Source: Burkholderia pyrrocinia (GTDB taxonomy: Bacteria > Pseudomonadota > Gammaproteobacteria > Burkholderiales > Burkholderiaceae). Taken from it: DNA of 64,000 bases. Position numbers and translations under genes: made by a program. Of the stretch, positions 43,975-52,500 are shown piece after piece. The notes beneath the pieces were generated by a model. It worked only from the letters and a program-made list of their open reading frames with translations. It did no database searches and was not told the origin of the DNA. The stretch lies in NCBI RefSeq assembly GCF_003330765.1, contig NZ_CP024904.1, positions 124,001-188,000 of the forward strand. The letters are read 5' to 3'. How positions within the stretch are numbered: the stretch's first letter is position 1; every line of letters starts with the position of its first letter.

Positions 43975-45018
43975 TCAGCGTGCGCCGATCCGCGCCCGGG
44001 CCGGCTGCACGCGCCGGCGAGCAAGCTGGCGGCGCGCGTCGCGTGCGACCGGCAGTTCGATCACCTTGCCGTGCGCCTGGTAGCGGCGGCGGATCAGGTA
44101 GACGGGCCGTTGCTTCGACTCGTCGTAGATCCGCCCGATGTATTCGCCGACGACGCCGATCCCGATCAGCTCGATGCCGCCGATGAACAGCGTGACCGAG
44201 ATCAGCGACGCGTAACCGAGCACCGGATTGCCGAACAGCAGCGTGCGGAAGATGACGAACGAGCCGTACAGGAACGCGAGCGCGGCGATGCCGACGCCGA
44301 TGTAGGTCCAGCTGCGCAGCGGCACGGTGCTGAAGCTGGTGATCCCTTCCAGCGCGAAATTCCACAGCTTCCAGCCGGAGAACTTCGAGTGTCCGGCGCT
44401 GCGCGGGTCGCGCTGGTATTCGATGATCACGGTCTGGTAGCCGACCCACGCGAACAGCCCCTTCATGAAGCGGTGCCGCTCGGGCAGGCTGCGCAGCGCG
44501 TTCACGACCTTGCGGTCCATCAGCCGGAAATCGCCGACGTTTTCCGGCAGTTTCACATCCGACAGCAGGTTGTGCACGCGGTAGTAGATCGCGGCCGCGG
44601 TGCGCTTCGCGAACGAATCGCACGCGCGGTTGCTGCGCTTGGCTGCGACGACTTCCGCGCCGTTGCGCCAGTGTTCGATCATCACCGGAATCAGGCTCGG
44701 CGGGTCCTGCAGATCGGCGTCGAGCGGGATCACCGCGTCGCCGGCGGCTTCGTCGAGGCCGGCCGTCAGCGCCGCTTCCTTGCCGAAGTTGCGGGTGAGA
44801 TCGATGACGCGCACGCGCCGCTCGCGGGTGCTGATCCGGATCAGGCGTTCGAGCGTGTCGTCGCGACTGCCGTCGTTCACGCAGACGATCTCGAAGCGGA
44901 TCGCGTCGATGGCCGTCAGCAACGGAATCACGACGTCGAAGAAGTGCTCGACGGCCTCGCCTTCGTTATAGAACGGCACGACCAGCGAAACGAGCGGCGT
45001 GTAGAGTGATTCGCGCAT
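43975..45018 (-). CDS. GT2 glycosyltransferase, GtrB/polyprenyl-phosphate type
   Basis: 347 residues with a GT2 nucleotide-sugar domain: LVSLVVPFYNEGEAVEHF, IVCVNDGSRDDT, and the DADLQDPP metal motif (about 99-106), then FRLMDRKVVNALRSLPE. Two C-terminal membrane helices (about 235-310) and the IGRIYDESKQRPVYLIR tail place it with GtrB/DPM1-like enzymes that transfer a sugar to undecaprenyl phosphate. The Arg-rich end (330-347) is unusual. It sits between GT87-like and GtrA genes, matching the donor-loading step of a Gtr-type pathway. Confidence 0.92.
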   Translation of the reverse strand: MRESLYTPLVSLVVPFYNEGEAVEHFFDVVIPLLTAIDAIRFEIVCVNDGSRDDTLERLIRISTRERRVRVIDLTRNFGKEAALTAGLDEAAGDAVIPLDADLQDPPSLIPVMIEHWRNGAEVVAAKRSNRACDSFAKRTAAAIYYRVHNLLSDVKLPENVGDFRLMDRKVVNALRSLPERHRFMKGLFAWVGYQTVIIEYQRDPRSAGHSKFSGWKLWNFALEGITSFSTVPLRSWTYIGVGIAALAFLYGSFVIFRTLLFGNPVLGYASLISVTLFIGGIELIGIGVVGEYIGRIYDESKQRPVYLIRRRYQAHGKVIELPVARDARRQLARRRVQPARARIGAR

Positions 45019-45042
45019 GATGGTTCCCCTTGTGATGTCGCT

Positions 45043-46422
45043 TCACCGACCCGCGCCGATCGTCGGGCGGCCGGCGCGGTGCAATCCGTACGCCGGGCGG
45101 TGGTGCGATCGGACCGGATGCGTGAACCCGGTCTCGGTCGAGTTGTCGCGTGCGTCCGGCATCGACGGCACGTCGTGTCTTTCCTGTGCGATCCGGCTGA
45201 CGAGCAGCGCGAGCGATGCCAGCGTGACGAGCGGCAGGAACTGGAACGACAGATGCGGCACGACCGCGAGGCCCGCGAGCGGCATCGGCCACAGCAGCAT
45301 CAGCCATTCGCGATCGAAGCGCCGCCAGCCGTGCGTCCACGCATAGCGCGCGTACCACGCGATCACGAGGCCGTACCAGGTCAGGTCATAGTCGTACAGA
45401 TAAGGGCTGACGAGCAGGCATGCGCATGCAAGGGTCGCGGCGCGCAGCGCATAGGAACACGCGCCGCGCCATGCATAGACGACGGCGATGGCCGCGGCCG
45501 CAGCCGACAGCAGCTGAAGGCCGCGCGCGACAATCGCGGGCCAGCCGGCCATCGTCGCGAGCGCGAACACGGACGGCATGCGCGCGAGCTTGGCGTGACC
45601 GGTGCCGACGATCGCGTAGACGTTGCCGATCACGTGCGCGAACGTGATCCACGGACCGACGCCGAACGCGAGCGTCGCGAGCGCGACGCTGCCGGCGATC
45701 GTCGCGGCCCACGCGGCCAGCGCGCGCCATTGGCCTGCGCACAGCAGCGCGAGCGGGAACAGCACCGCGAGCTGCGGTTTCATCGTCAGCAAGCCGAAGC
45801 AGATCCCGGCGCACACGGGGCGGCGGTTCAGCACGAGCAGGCCGACGCCGGCGAGCGTCGCGGTAAAGAGGCTGGTCTGTCCGACGATCACGGTGAGGAA
45901 CGCGCCGGGGAACGCGAGCGCGCACAGCCACGCGGCATCGCGCTGCACGGTCGCGCGGATCGTTGCCGCGAACAATGCATAGGTGCCTCCGAGGCACAGC
46001 ACGAGCGCGAACATGTACGGCATCCAGCCGAGCGGCAACACGAACAGCAGCGTGGTGGGCGGATAGAGCCATGGCAGCGTGCCATCCGCGATGCTTATCG
46101 TCGGGATCGCGAGCTTCTGGACTGCGAACAGCGCGGGGAAATGCCATGCGTCGGCGCCGTGTCCGTGCGCGGCGAGCCACGCGGCGCTCCAGATCGGCGA
46201 GAAATCAGGCGACAGCGGTTCCGGTGCGGCGTGGTGCGACAGGAACAGGCGGACCAGATAGATGCAGACGAACAGCAGCTCGGTCAGCAGCACGGCACCC
46301 GCATAGAGGCGCACGCGATCGCGATTGAGCCAGTGCGGATAGCGGCGCGGGCCCGCGATCGGAAGTTCCGGATGCACATCGATGGCCGGATGCGCGTGAC
46401 GGGCGAACGAAGGCGCTTTCAT
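45043..46422 (-). CDS. GT87/DUF2029-type membrane glycosyltransferase
   Basis: 459 residues with about ten membrane helices. DUF2029 features are PDFSPIWSAAWLAAHGHG, TLPWLYPPTTLLFVLPL and LLTMKPQLAVLFPLALL. These GT-C enzymes use polyprenyl-phosphate sugars to glycosylate acceptors at the periplasmic face. The His/Arg-rich N- and C-termini are outside the conserved part. The ATG at 46422 overlaps the TGA of the upstream paralog by 4 bp. Its next neighbour is the GT2 gene, 24 bp downstream. Confidence 0.88.
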   Translation of the reverse strand: MKAPSFARHAHPAIDVHPELPIAGPRRYPHWLNRDRVRLYAGAVLLTELLFVCIYLVRLFLSHHAAPEPLSPDFSPIWSAAWLAAHGHGADAWHFPALFAVQKLAIPTISIADGTLPWLYPPTTLLFVLPLGWMPYMFALVLCLGGTYALFAATIRATVQRDAAWLCALAFPGAFLTVIVGQTSLFTATLAGVGLLVLNRRPVCAGICFGLLTMKPQLAVLFPLALLCAGQWRALAAWAATIAGSVALATLAFGVGPWITFAHVIGNVYAIVGTGHAKLARMPSVFALATMAGWPAIVARGLQLLSAAAAAIAVVYAWRGACSYALRAATLACACLLVSPYLYDYDLTWYGLVIAWYARYAWTHGWRRFDREWLMLLWPMPLAGLAVVPHLSFQFLPLVTLASLALLVSRIAQERHDVPSMPDARDNSTETGFTHPVRSHHRPAYGLHRAGRPTIGAGR

Positions 46423-47657
46423 CGCACGCTCCGGGATGCGAGCGCCGTGCGGCGCACGACGACGAACAGCACCGCGAGCAGCACCACCGGCCCGATCTGC
46501 GGCAGCTTCATCAGCCGGTTCAGCATTTCGAAGATCGGCAGCAGCCACGCGAGCACGAGGATGCCTTGGTCGCCGGGCAGCCAGCCTTCGTCGAGGCCGT
46601 GCGCGATCAGGCAGAAGATCGCGATGCCGAGCCACGTCAGTTCGTAGTGCCACAGATACGGCGTCGTCAGCAGCGTGGCGACCGCCAGCACCGCGCCGCG
46701 CAAGCGCATGTCGCACGTGCGGCGCCATACATCGATAGCCGCGGCGATCGCGAGCAGCGCGACCGCCGCTTGCGCGGCCAGCGCGGCCGCCACCGGCGCA
46801 CCGGCGAGCCGCAGCGCGGCGAACGGTGTCGGCGACGCGAGCCAGTACGACGCGAGCATGAAATGCTGATCGCGTACCGTCGACATGGCGTGGCTCAAGC
46901 CGTGCAGCGCGCCAGGGCCAGCCAGTGCAATCCCGGCGGCCGCGAACAGCGTCGCGCTGATCGCCGCCGCCGCGAACGTGCGCCACGCACGCGCCGCGAT
47001 CAGCACGAACGGGAACACCACGGCCAGTTGCGGCTTGATCGCGAGCAGCCCGATCACCACGCCGGCCGCGACCGGGCGCTTGCCGAGCAGATGCAGCGCG
47101 AGCGCGGCGAGGCCGGCGGTCAGGATGCTGTTCTGTCCGAACAGCGCGGACAAGCACACCGCCGAATACGCGACCATGACGAGCGCCGCGGCGCGCGGGT
47201 GGGGAAGATGCGCGCGCAATCCCGACAACCGCGAGACGGCGAACGCGTAGCATAAAAGACTGCCCGCGGAAAAGAGGAAGTAAGCGGGCAGGAAAGGCAC
47301 AAGGGCAACCGGCGCGATGAACAGCAACATCGTCGGCGGATAGAGCCAGGGAAGCGGCCGGTTTTGCAGATACGCACCGAAGTGCGCGAACTCGGCCTGC
47401 AGGAATGACGAAGGGTCGTAGGCCGATGCGGCATGGCCTTGCAACACGAGATGCGATGCGGTCCAGAAGACCGAAAAGTCGGTGCCCGGGCGGGCGGTGG
47501 CGTTCGACGTGAAGCCGTCGGTCACGACGCCCCAGACAACCAGCAACGATACGAAGAGCATCAGCATGATGCAGCTGTACGGAATGATCCGGTCGGCTGT
47601 CAGCCATTGAGCACAGCGTATTGCGCGATCGCGCGTTCCACGATTGGCTGTGTACAT
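46419..47657 (-). CDS. GT87/DUF2029-type membrane glycosyltransferase
   Basis: 412 residues, also a DUF2029 multi-pass protein: GTDFSVFWTASHLVLQGHAA, RPLPWLYPPTMLLFIAPVAL and LLAIKPQLAVVFPFVLI. It is a paralog of the gene at 45043, sharing the LPWLYPPT and KPQLAV motifs, and probably arose by tandem duplication. It heads the operon DUF2029 - DUF2029 - GT2 - GtrA. The sugar and acceptor are unknown; two GT-C enzymes suggest two residues are added or two acceptors used. Confidence 0.88.
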   Translation of the reverse strand: MYTANRGTRDRAIRCAQWLTADRIIPYSCIMLMLFVSLLVVWGVVTDGFTSNATARPGTDFSVFWTASHLVLQGHAASAYDPSSFLQAEFAHFGAYLQNRPLPWLYPPTMLLFIAPVALVPFLPAYFLFSAGSLLCYAFAVSRLSGLRAHLPHPRAAALVMVAYSAVCLSALFGQNSILTAGLAALALHLLGKRPVAAGVVIGLLAIKPQLAVVFPFVLIAARAWRTFAAAAISATLFAAAGIALAGPGALHGLSHAMSTVRDQHFMLASYWLASPTPFAALRLAGAPVAAALAAQAAVALLAIAAAIDVWRRTCDMRLRGAVLAVATLLTTPYLWHYELTWLGIAIFCLIAHGLDEGWLPGDQGILVLAWLLPIFEMLNRLMKLPQIGPVVLLAVLFVVVRRTALASRSVR

Positions 47658-48706
47658 GATGCCCCGTCTGTAGTGGTGGCTGCGTGGTCTGTCGCAGCGG
47701 TTTCATGTTGTCGTGCCTGCGGATCGAATCGCTCTGAAACGGCGTTGTCCGGTGAATGCATTGTTGAAGAAAAAATCGCGTGTTGCAAATCACCCACTGA
47801 CAGCCGGGATTTCGATGTGCCGGTAACCGGCGTGAAAACCGCGTTTTCAAGTATGAGAAATCGACACGGCCGGGTTTCGTGTATCTGGTTTGAAACATTC
47901 CGCTTGTTTCATTTTGTTACACCCCGCCAAACGCGCGGCACGCGACCGAATTTCCGCGTTCGGGAAAATCCTGACGAAATTTTTTGCGCCCTTTGTGCAG
48001 CACGTCGGCGAGCGTTCCGGCCTGCCGCGCATGCGGGAGCGGATATATCAAATCTGAAACATTTCCGGCATCGCGCTTCCGGCCGGAGAAGGCGGGGATC
48101 GCCGGAACCCTTGATACGTCTGGATTTTGCCCGGGATGGCCTGCTCTTTGCGTAAGCGTTGGCACGGCAGTCGACGATGTGACGACCGGGCGGTTCCAGG
48201 AACAGACAGATGGAGCCGGCTTCGGAATCACCTGCGGAAACGAAGGCCGGAGCGCGTCGGGGAACACGCAGCTCCAGGTCGATGAACCGCGAGAACCGTT
48301 GTCGATCGACCGATGAGACCCGGTATTTCCAGGGCAATAAGAAATCGGCATGGCAGCACATGGGGAATAAAAATGAAAGACCACAGCACACAGCGGCCCG
48401 CGAGCCGCGACAAAGACGAGTTGCTGCATCGCCGGGAGTTCGACTCCCGTTCAATTGAATACCGTGCGTCGAACGGCAGCCACGCCGTTCCGGTCGATCG
48501 GCATGCCCGGTTTATCCGGCTGATCGAACCGTCCGCGCATCTCTTGCGTTCCCTCTTGCTGAAATCCGTTCACACGGACAGGTGTGCGCATCCCTGTCCT
48601 CGCAGCTGAGCGTCACGTTTCGATTTTCTTGTAGTGCCGGTGGTGCCCATCCCCAACGTCCTGACAGACGAAGGGTTTTTTGTAGCAGTCCGAAAGGAGA
48701 ATGCTC
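47658..48706. other. Gene-free region before the tad locus
   Basis: About 1 kb between divergent operons. Composition is more AT-rich than usual (47750-48060 especially). A frame from ATG at 48373 (78 codons, MKDHSTQRPASRDKDELLHR) has a weak ribosome site but no recognisable domain, so it is not called. The tad promoter and the leftward glycosyltransferase promoter should lie here. A T-run (GGGTTTTTTG, 48673-48682) just before flp could mark a leader attenuator, but I see no strong stem with it. Confidence 0.5.
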
Positions 48707-48898
48707 ATGTCTAGTTTTATCGAAAAGATCGCCTGGTTCATCGAGGATCAGGACGGCGTGACGGCCATTGAATACGGCCTGATCGCCGCGCTGATCGCGA
48801 TCGGCATCATCGCCGCGCTGACGACGGTCGGTACGGATCTGAAGACCGTATTCGGTACGGTCGCAGACGATCTGGACTCGGTAGTAGCAGCCATTTGA
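48707..48898 (+). CDS. flp: Flp-type prepilin
   Basis: 63 residues. A short leader ends in Gly before the processing site (EDQDG/VTAIEYGLIAALIA), with the conserved Glu5-Tyr6 of Flp pilins, then a hydrophobic helix. The prepilin peptidase at 49549 should cut after that Gly to give a pilin of about 44 residues. The ATG at 48707 has AAGGAG seven bases upstream; one at 48701 is too close. It is the first of three pilin-like genes and the probable major subunit. Confidence 0.93.
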   Translation: MSSFIEKIAWFIEDQDGVTAIEYGLIAALIAIGIIAALTTVGTDLKTVFGTVADDLDSVVAAI

Positions 48899-49039
48899 TG
48901 GACGGTACGAAGAACGGCTCGTCTGAATCGTTCGTCGGCACCACACGGCATCAACGACATTCCTCGACGTATCGACGCCAGATCAATCGATCCAGCCGGC
49001 ACGCGAGGGCTTTGAAAGTAACTACGCAAGGAGATCATC

Positions 49040-49231
49040 ATGTCCAAGTTCATTCAGCAAGCCAGCCGTTTCGTCCGCGATGAAGACGGCGTGACGGCCA
49101 TCGAATACGGCCTGATCGCTGCACTGATCGCCATTGGCATCATTGCCGCGCTGTCGACGGTCGGCAAGGACCTCAAGACCGTGTTCACCACGATCGCGGA
49201 CGACCTCGATTCGGCGGTCGCAGCCATCTGA
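49040..49231 (+). CDS. flp: Flp-type prepilin, second copy
   Basis: 63 residues, nearly identical to the first pilin through the mature helix (EDG/VTAIEYGLIAALIAIGIIAAL) and differing in the leader and C-terminal tail. It follows the first by 141 bp with its own AAGGAG. Two near-copies may be major and minor pilins or a recent duplication. Confidence 0.93.
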   Translation: MSKFIQQASRFVRDEDGVTAIEYGLIAALIAIGIIAALSTVGKDLKTVFTTIADDLDSAVAAI

Positions 49232-49313
49232 TGGACCGTACCGCGGGCGGCTCGGCTGGTGCAGTGCTCGAGCCGTCCCCGGTCTTCTGATCAACCCGGA
49301 ACCGGAGACCATC

Positions 49314-49520
49314 ATGCAAGCCATTGCGCGTGTCGTATGCCGCTGGATCGACGACGAGCAGGGCGTGACGTCGATCGAATATGCGTTGCTCGGGTCGATG
49401 TTCGCCGTCGCGGTACTCGGCAGCGTCGTCACGCTGAAAGGCTCGCTTGCCGATACGTACGAGGTGATCGCGACGGCCGTGACGGCTGCCGTGACCACTG
49501 CGCTGGCAATGGTCTCCTGA
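49314..49520 (+). CDS. Flp-like minor prepilin
   Basis: 68 residues. The leader ends with a peptidase site (DDEQG/VTSIEYALLGSMFAVAV) typical of Flp, but the helix and Thr/Ala-rich end (AVTAAVTTALAMVS) differ from the two upstream pilins. It is therefore probably a minor subunit. It lies 82 bp after the second pilin and 28 bp ahead of the prepilin peptidase. Confidence 0.82.
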   Translation: MQAIARVVCRWIDDEQGVTSIEYALLGSMFAVAVLGSVVTLKGSLADTYEVIATAVTAAVTTALAMVS

Positions 49521-49548
49521 TCCATCGATTCGACCCGCGAGGTTCGCC

Positions 49549-50088
49549 ATGTTACCTGTTGCGCCGCCTTACCCGGTTCCGTTATGCGTGACGCTGCTCG
49601 CGGTCGCCGCGGCCAGCACGGACATCGCGACCCGACGCATCCCGAACCGCCTCGTCGCGATCGGACTCGTCGGCGCGCTGGTCGCCCAGTGCCTGCTGCA
49701 CGGCGTCCAGGCAGGCGCACTCGGATGGCTCGCCGGCGCTGCGACCGGATTCGGCCTGCTGCTGCCGTTCTACCTGTTGCGCGGGATGGCGGCCGGCGAC
49801 GTGAAGCTGATGCTCGCGATCGGCGCATGGGTCGGCGCGGAAATGACGTTCTACATCGTGCTGGCCACCTTCGTGGCCGGCGGGATCGGCGCCATCGCGT
49901 TCGCGCTGTTGCGCGGCCGCATGCGCCAGATGTGGGCGAACGTCCGCGCGCTGATCGCGCGGCGCTCGCAAGGGGCAAGCACCGGGGCCGCCGACAGCCC
50001 CGCGGAATTCGCTTCGGTCGGCACGCTGCCGTACGGCGTGGCGATCGCAGCCGGCACGCTGGGCATGCTGTTCGCGTCGTGCGCATAG
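49549..50088 (+). CDS. tadV: Prepilin peptidase TadV/CpaA (A24 family)
   Basis: 179 residues with about five membrane helices. Both catalytic aspartates of A24 peptidases are present: Asp25 in AASTDIATRRIPN and Asp84 in AAGDVKLM. The N-methyltransferase domain of PilD is absent, as usual for Tad. It cleaves the Flp pilins and the TadE/G-like pseudopilins of this locus at the cytoplasmic face of the inner membrane. A C-terminal extension of about 35 residues (TGAADSPAEFAS...) precedes the last helix. Confidence 0.93.
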   Translation: MLPVAPPYPVPLCVTLLAVAAASTDIATRRIPNRLVAIGLVGALVAQCLLHGVQAGALGWLAGAATGFGLLLPFYLLRGMAAGDVKLMLAIGAWVGAEMTFYIVLATFVAGGIGAIAFALLRGRMRQMWANVRALIARRSQGASTGAADSPAEFASVGTLPYGVAIAAGTLGMLFASCA

Positions 50089-50120
50089 CGCGACGAATCC
50101 GCAACGAGGACGGAACGACC

Positions 50121-51521
50121 ATGAACACGAACCACACCGAACCGAGACGCGACGCGCAGGTGGCCCACCTGCCCGACCCGTTGCCGTCGCGGGAGGCCTA
50201 TACGAAACTGGGCTCGCAGTTGCCGGCGGCGCCGCGCACGCTCGAGGAAACCGGGCTGAGCATGACGTTCGTCGCCGGGCTCGTGCTGAAGTCGACGCTG
50301 ATGCTCGGCCGTCCGTCATACGGCGATCTGGTCGAGCGGCATTGCCTGCCGCTCGCGGTGCTCGACGACGTCTTCGCGTTCCTGGTGCGCGAGCATCTCG
50401 TCGAGCTCACTCATCGCGGCGCGACCGATCTCGACGTGACGTTCCGCCTGACCGACGCGGGCCGCGTGCTTGCGCTGGAGGAACGGGCGCGCAGCGGCTA
50501 CAGCGGGCCCGCGCCGGTGACGCTCGACGCGTATCTCGAATGCGTGGCCGTCCATTCGGTGCGCAAGCTGCACATCGGCCAGAGCGACGTGTGGGCTGCG
50601 TTCGAAGGCATCGTGATCGACACGGCGGTCCTCGACGCGGCGGCCGCGGCGCTGAATGCGGGCCGCCCGCTGCTGATCTACGGCCCGGCCGGCAGCGGCA
50701 AGACCTTTCTCGCCGAGCGGCTCGGCACGCTGATGCACGGCCGCGTGCCGGTGCCGCACGCGATCTGTGCGGCCGGTGAAGTGATCCAGATCTACGATCC
50801 GCTCGTGCATGTCGACGCGCCATCGCAACCCGGCGGCCCGTCGGTCGATCGCCGCTGGCGCCTGTGCCGGCGGCCGGTCGTGCTGTCCGGCGGCGAACTG
50901 ACGCTCGAAGAGCTCGATCTTCGCCGCGACGAGGCCGCGGGCTTTTACCAGGCGCCGCCGCACATGAAGGCGAACATGGGCATGTACATCATCGACGATC
51001 TCGGCCGTCAGCGCGTCGAGCCGCGCGACCTGCTCAATCGCTGGCTGCGCCCGCTCGATCGCGGCGTCGATTTCATGACGCTCGAGTCGGGCAATCGCTT
51101 CGTGTTGCCGTTCGACGTGTGGCCGGTGTTTTCGAGCAACCTGTCGCTGGAATTGTTCTGCGACGACGCGTTCCTGCGCCGCCTTGGCTCGAAGCTTCAC
51201 GTCGGTCCGCTGTCGATCGACGACTACCGCACGGTGTTTGAGGCGGCCTGCGCGTCGCTCGGCCTCGTATCGGCGAGCGATGCATTCGACTACCTGCTGC
51301 ATCGGCTGCACCTGCCGACCGGCAAGGCTTTTCTCGCGTGCTTTCCGGCCGACCTGCTGCGCCTCGTGGCCGCCGGCGCGCGGTATCGCGGCGACCCGCC
51401 CGAGGTGACGCACGACGCGTTGTACGACGCGTGGGCGAGCTACTTCGGCGCCGCCCCCGAACGGGACGGCAGCCATCCGCCGCCCATCGAGCGCGGTGGC
51501 CGTACGTTCGTCACCGGTTGA
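50121..51521 (+). CDS. AAA-family ATPase in the tad locus
   Basis: 466 residues. An N-terminal region of about 150 residues resembles a winged-helix domain. Then come Walker A (LLIYGPAGSGKTFLAERL, Lys194), a Walker B-like DDLG (MGMYIIDDLGRQ, near 290) and sensor-like WPVFSSNLSL. It is not a TadA-type secretion ATPase and not a standard tad gene, yet sits between tadV and cpaB in the same direction with 32- and 35-bp spacing. Such ATPases could remodel a pilus component or regulate assembly. No homologous named function could be assigned. Confidence 0.85.
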   Translation: MNTNHTEPRRDAQVAHLPDPLPSREAYTKLGSQLPAAPRTLEETGLSMTFVAGLVLKSTLMLGRPSYGDLVERHCLPLAVLDDVFAFLVREHLVELTHRGATDLDVTFRLTDAGRVLALEERARSGYSGPAPVTLDAYLECVAVHSVRKLHIGQSDVWAAFEGIVIDTAVLDAAAAALNAGRPLLIYGPAGSGKTFLAERLGTLMHGRVPVPHAICAAGEVIQIYDPLVHVDAPSQPGGPSVDRRWRLCRRPVVLSGGELTLEELDLRRDEAAGFYQAPPHMKANMGMYIIDDLGRQRVEPRDLLNRWLRPLDRGVDFMTLESGNRFVLPFDVWPVFSSNLSLELFCDDAFLRRLGSKLHVGPLSIDDYRTVFEAACASLGLVSASDAFDYLLHRLHLPTGKAFLACFPADLLRLVAAGARYRGDPPEVTHDALYDAWASYFGAAPERDGSHPPPIERGGRTFVTG

Positions 51522-51556
51522 GCCGTTTCTTTCACGAATCGTCGAGGAGCATTGCC

Positions 51557-52396
51557 ATGAAAAACAGTCGAGCGCTCATGATGCTGGTCGTCGCGATGGT
51601 CGCGGGTCTTGCCGCGGTCGTGTTCGCGTCCCACTGGCTGGTGCAGACATCCACGAGCTCGGTCACGCCGGTCGCGGTGGCGACCAACGACCTGAACCTG
51701 GGCGAACCGCTCGGGCCGAACCAGATCCACCTGGTGAGCTGGCCGTCGGGCAGCGTTCCGACCGGCGCGTTCACCGATACGAAAGGGCTCGAAGGGCGCG
51801 TCGTGCGCACCAGCCTGTCGCGCGGCGAACCGGTGATCGAGTCGAAACTCGCGCCGGTCGGCACGAAGGGCGGGCTGTCTGCGGTGATCGCCGACGGCAG
51901 CCGCGCGATCACGGTGCGCGTGAACGACGTGGTCGGTGTCGCGGGCTTCGCGCTGCCGGGCAACTACGTCGACGTGATCGTCAACACGCAGGAGCAGCAG
52001 GGCAAGACCGACGGGCAGAGCATCTCCAAGATCGTGCTCGAGCACATCCTCGTGCTCGCCGTCGCGCAGCAGGTCAGCCGCGACGACACGGCGCCGAAGG
52101 TGGTCAACGCGGTGACGCTGGAAGTCACGCCCGACCAGGCCGAACGGCTCGACCTCGCGCGCAGCGTCGGCACGTTGTCGCTCGTGCTGCGCAACCAGGT
52201 CGACCAGAAGACGCTGAACACCGATGGCGCGACCAAGCTGACGCTGCTGGGCAAGGAACCCGCGCCCGAAGCGCTGCCGGCTCCCGCCCACGTGCGGACG
52301 GTGCGCGTGCATGTCGCGTCTCGCGCGGCGCCGGAAGCGCGGCGCGACTGCGTCGGCGTGCTGACGGGCGTGAAGGGCAGCGTCGAATGTTTCTGA
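51557..52396 (+). CDS. cpaB: Flp pilus assembly protein CpaB/RcpC
   Basis: 279 residues. An N-terminal membrane anchor (about 8-28) precedes a SAF domain (VAVATNDLNLGEPLGPNQI, about 40-100) and the RcpC/CpaB region (VNDVVGVAGFALPGNYVDVIV, about 120-230). It is a periplasmic, inner-membrane-anchored partner of the secretin and helps it assemble or binds the pilus. GAGGAG lies before the ATG. It is followed by the secretin gene after 104 bp. Confidence 0.93.
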   Translation: MKNSRALMMLVVAMVAGLAAVVFASHWLVQTSTSSVTPVAVATNDLNLGEPLGPNQIHLVSWPSGSVPTGAFTDTKGLEGRVVRTSLSRGEPVIESKLAPVGTKGGLSAVIADGSRAITVRVNDVVGVAGFALPGNYVDVIVNTQEQQGKTDGQSISKIVLEHILVLAVAQQVSRDDTAPKVVNAVTLEVTPDQAERLDLARSVGTLSLVLRNQVDQKTLNTDGATKLTLLGKEPAPEALPAPAHVRTVRVHVASRAAPEARRDCVGVLTGVKGSVECF

Positions 52397-52500
52397 AGCA
52401 GATCAACACATCCAGATAGATAAACAGCCTGGCCGTCGGCACACGGTGGCCTTGGAAGTCGACAACCGGCACGGCGCCGGTCTCTCGGGGATCAGACAAA

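Noticed and set aside
48373..48609. Possible small gene before the tad locus
   Set aside because: Weak ribosome site and no domain or conserved pattern visible; left as intergenic.
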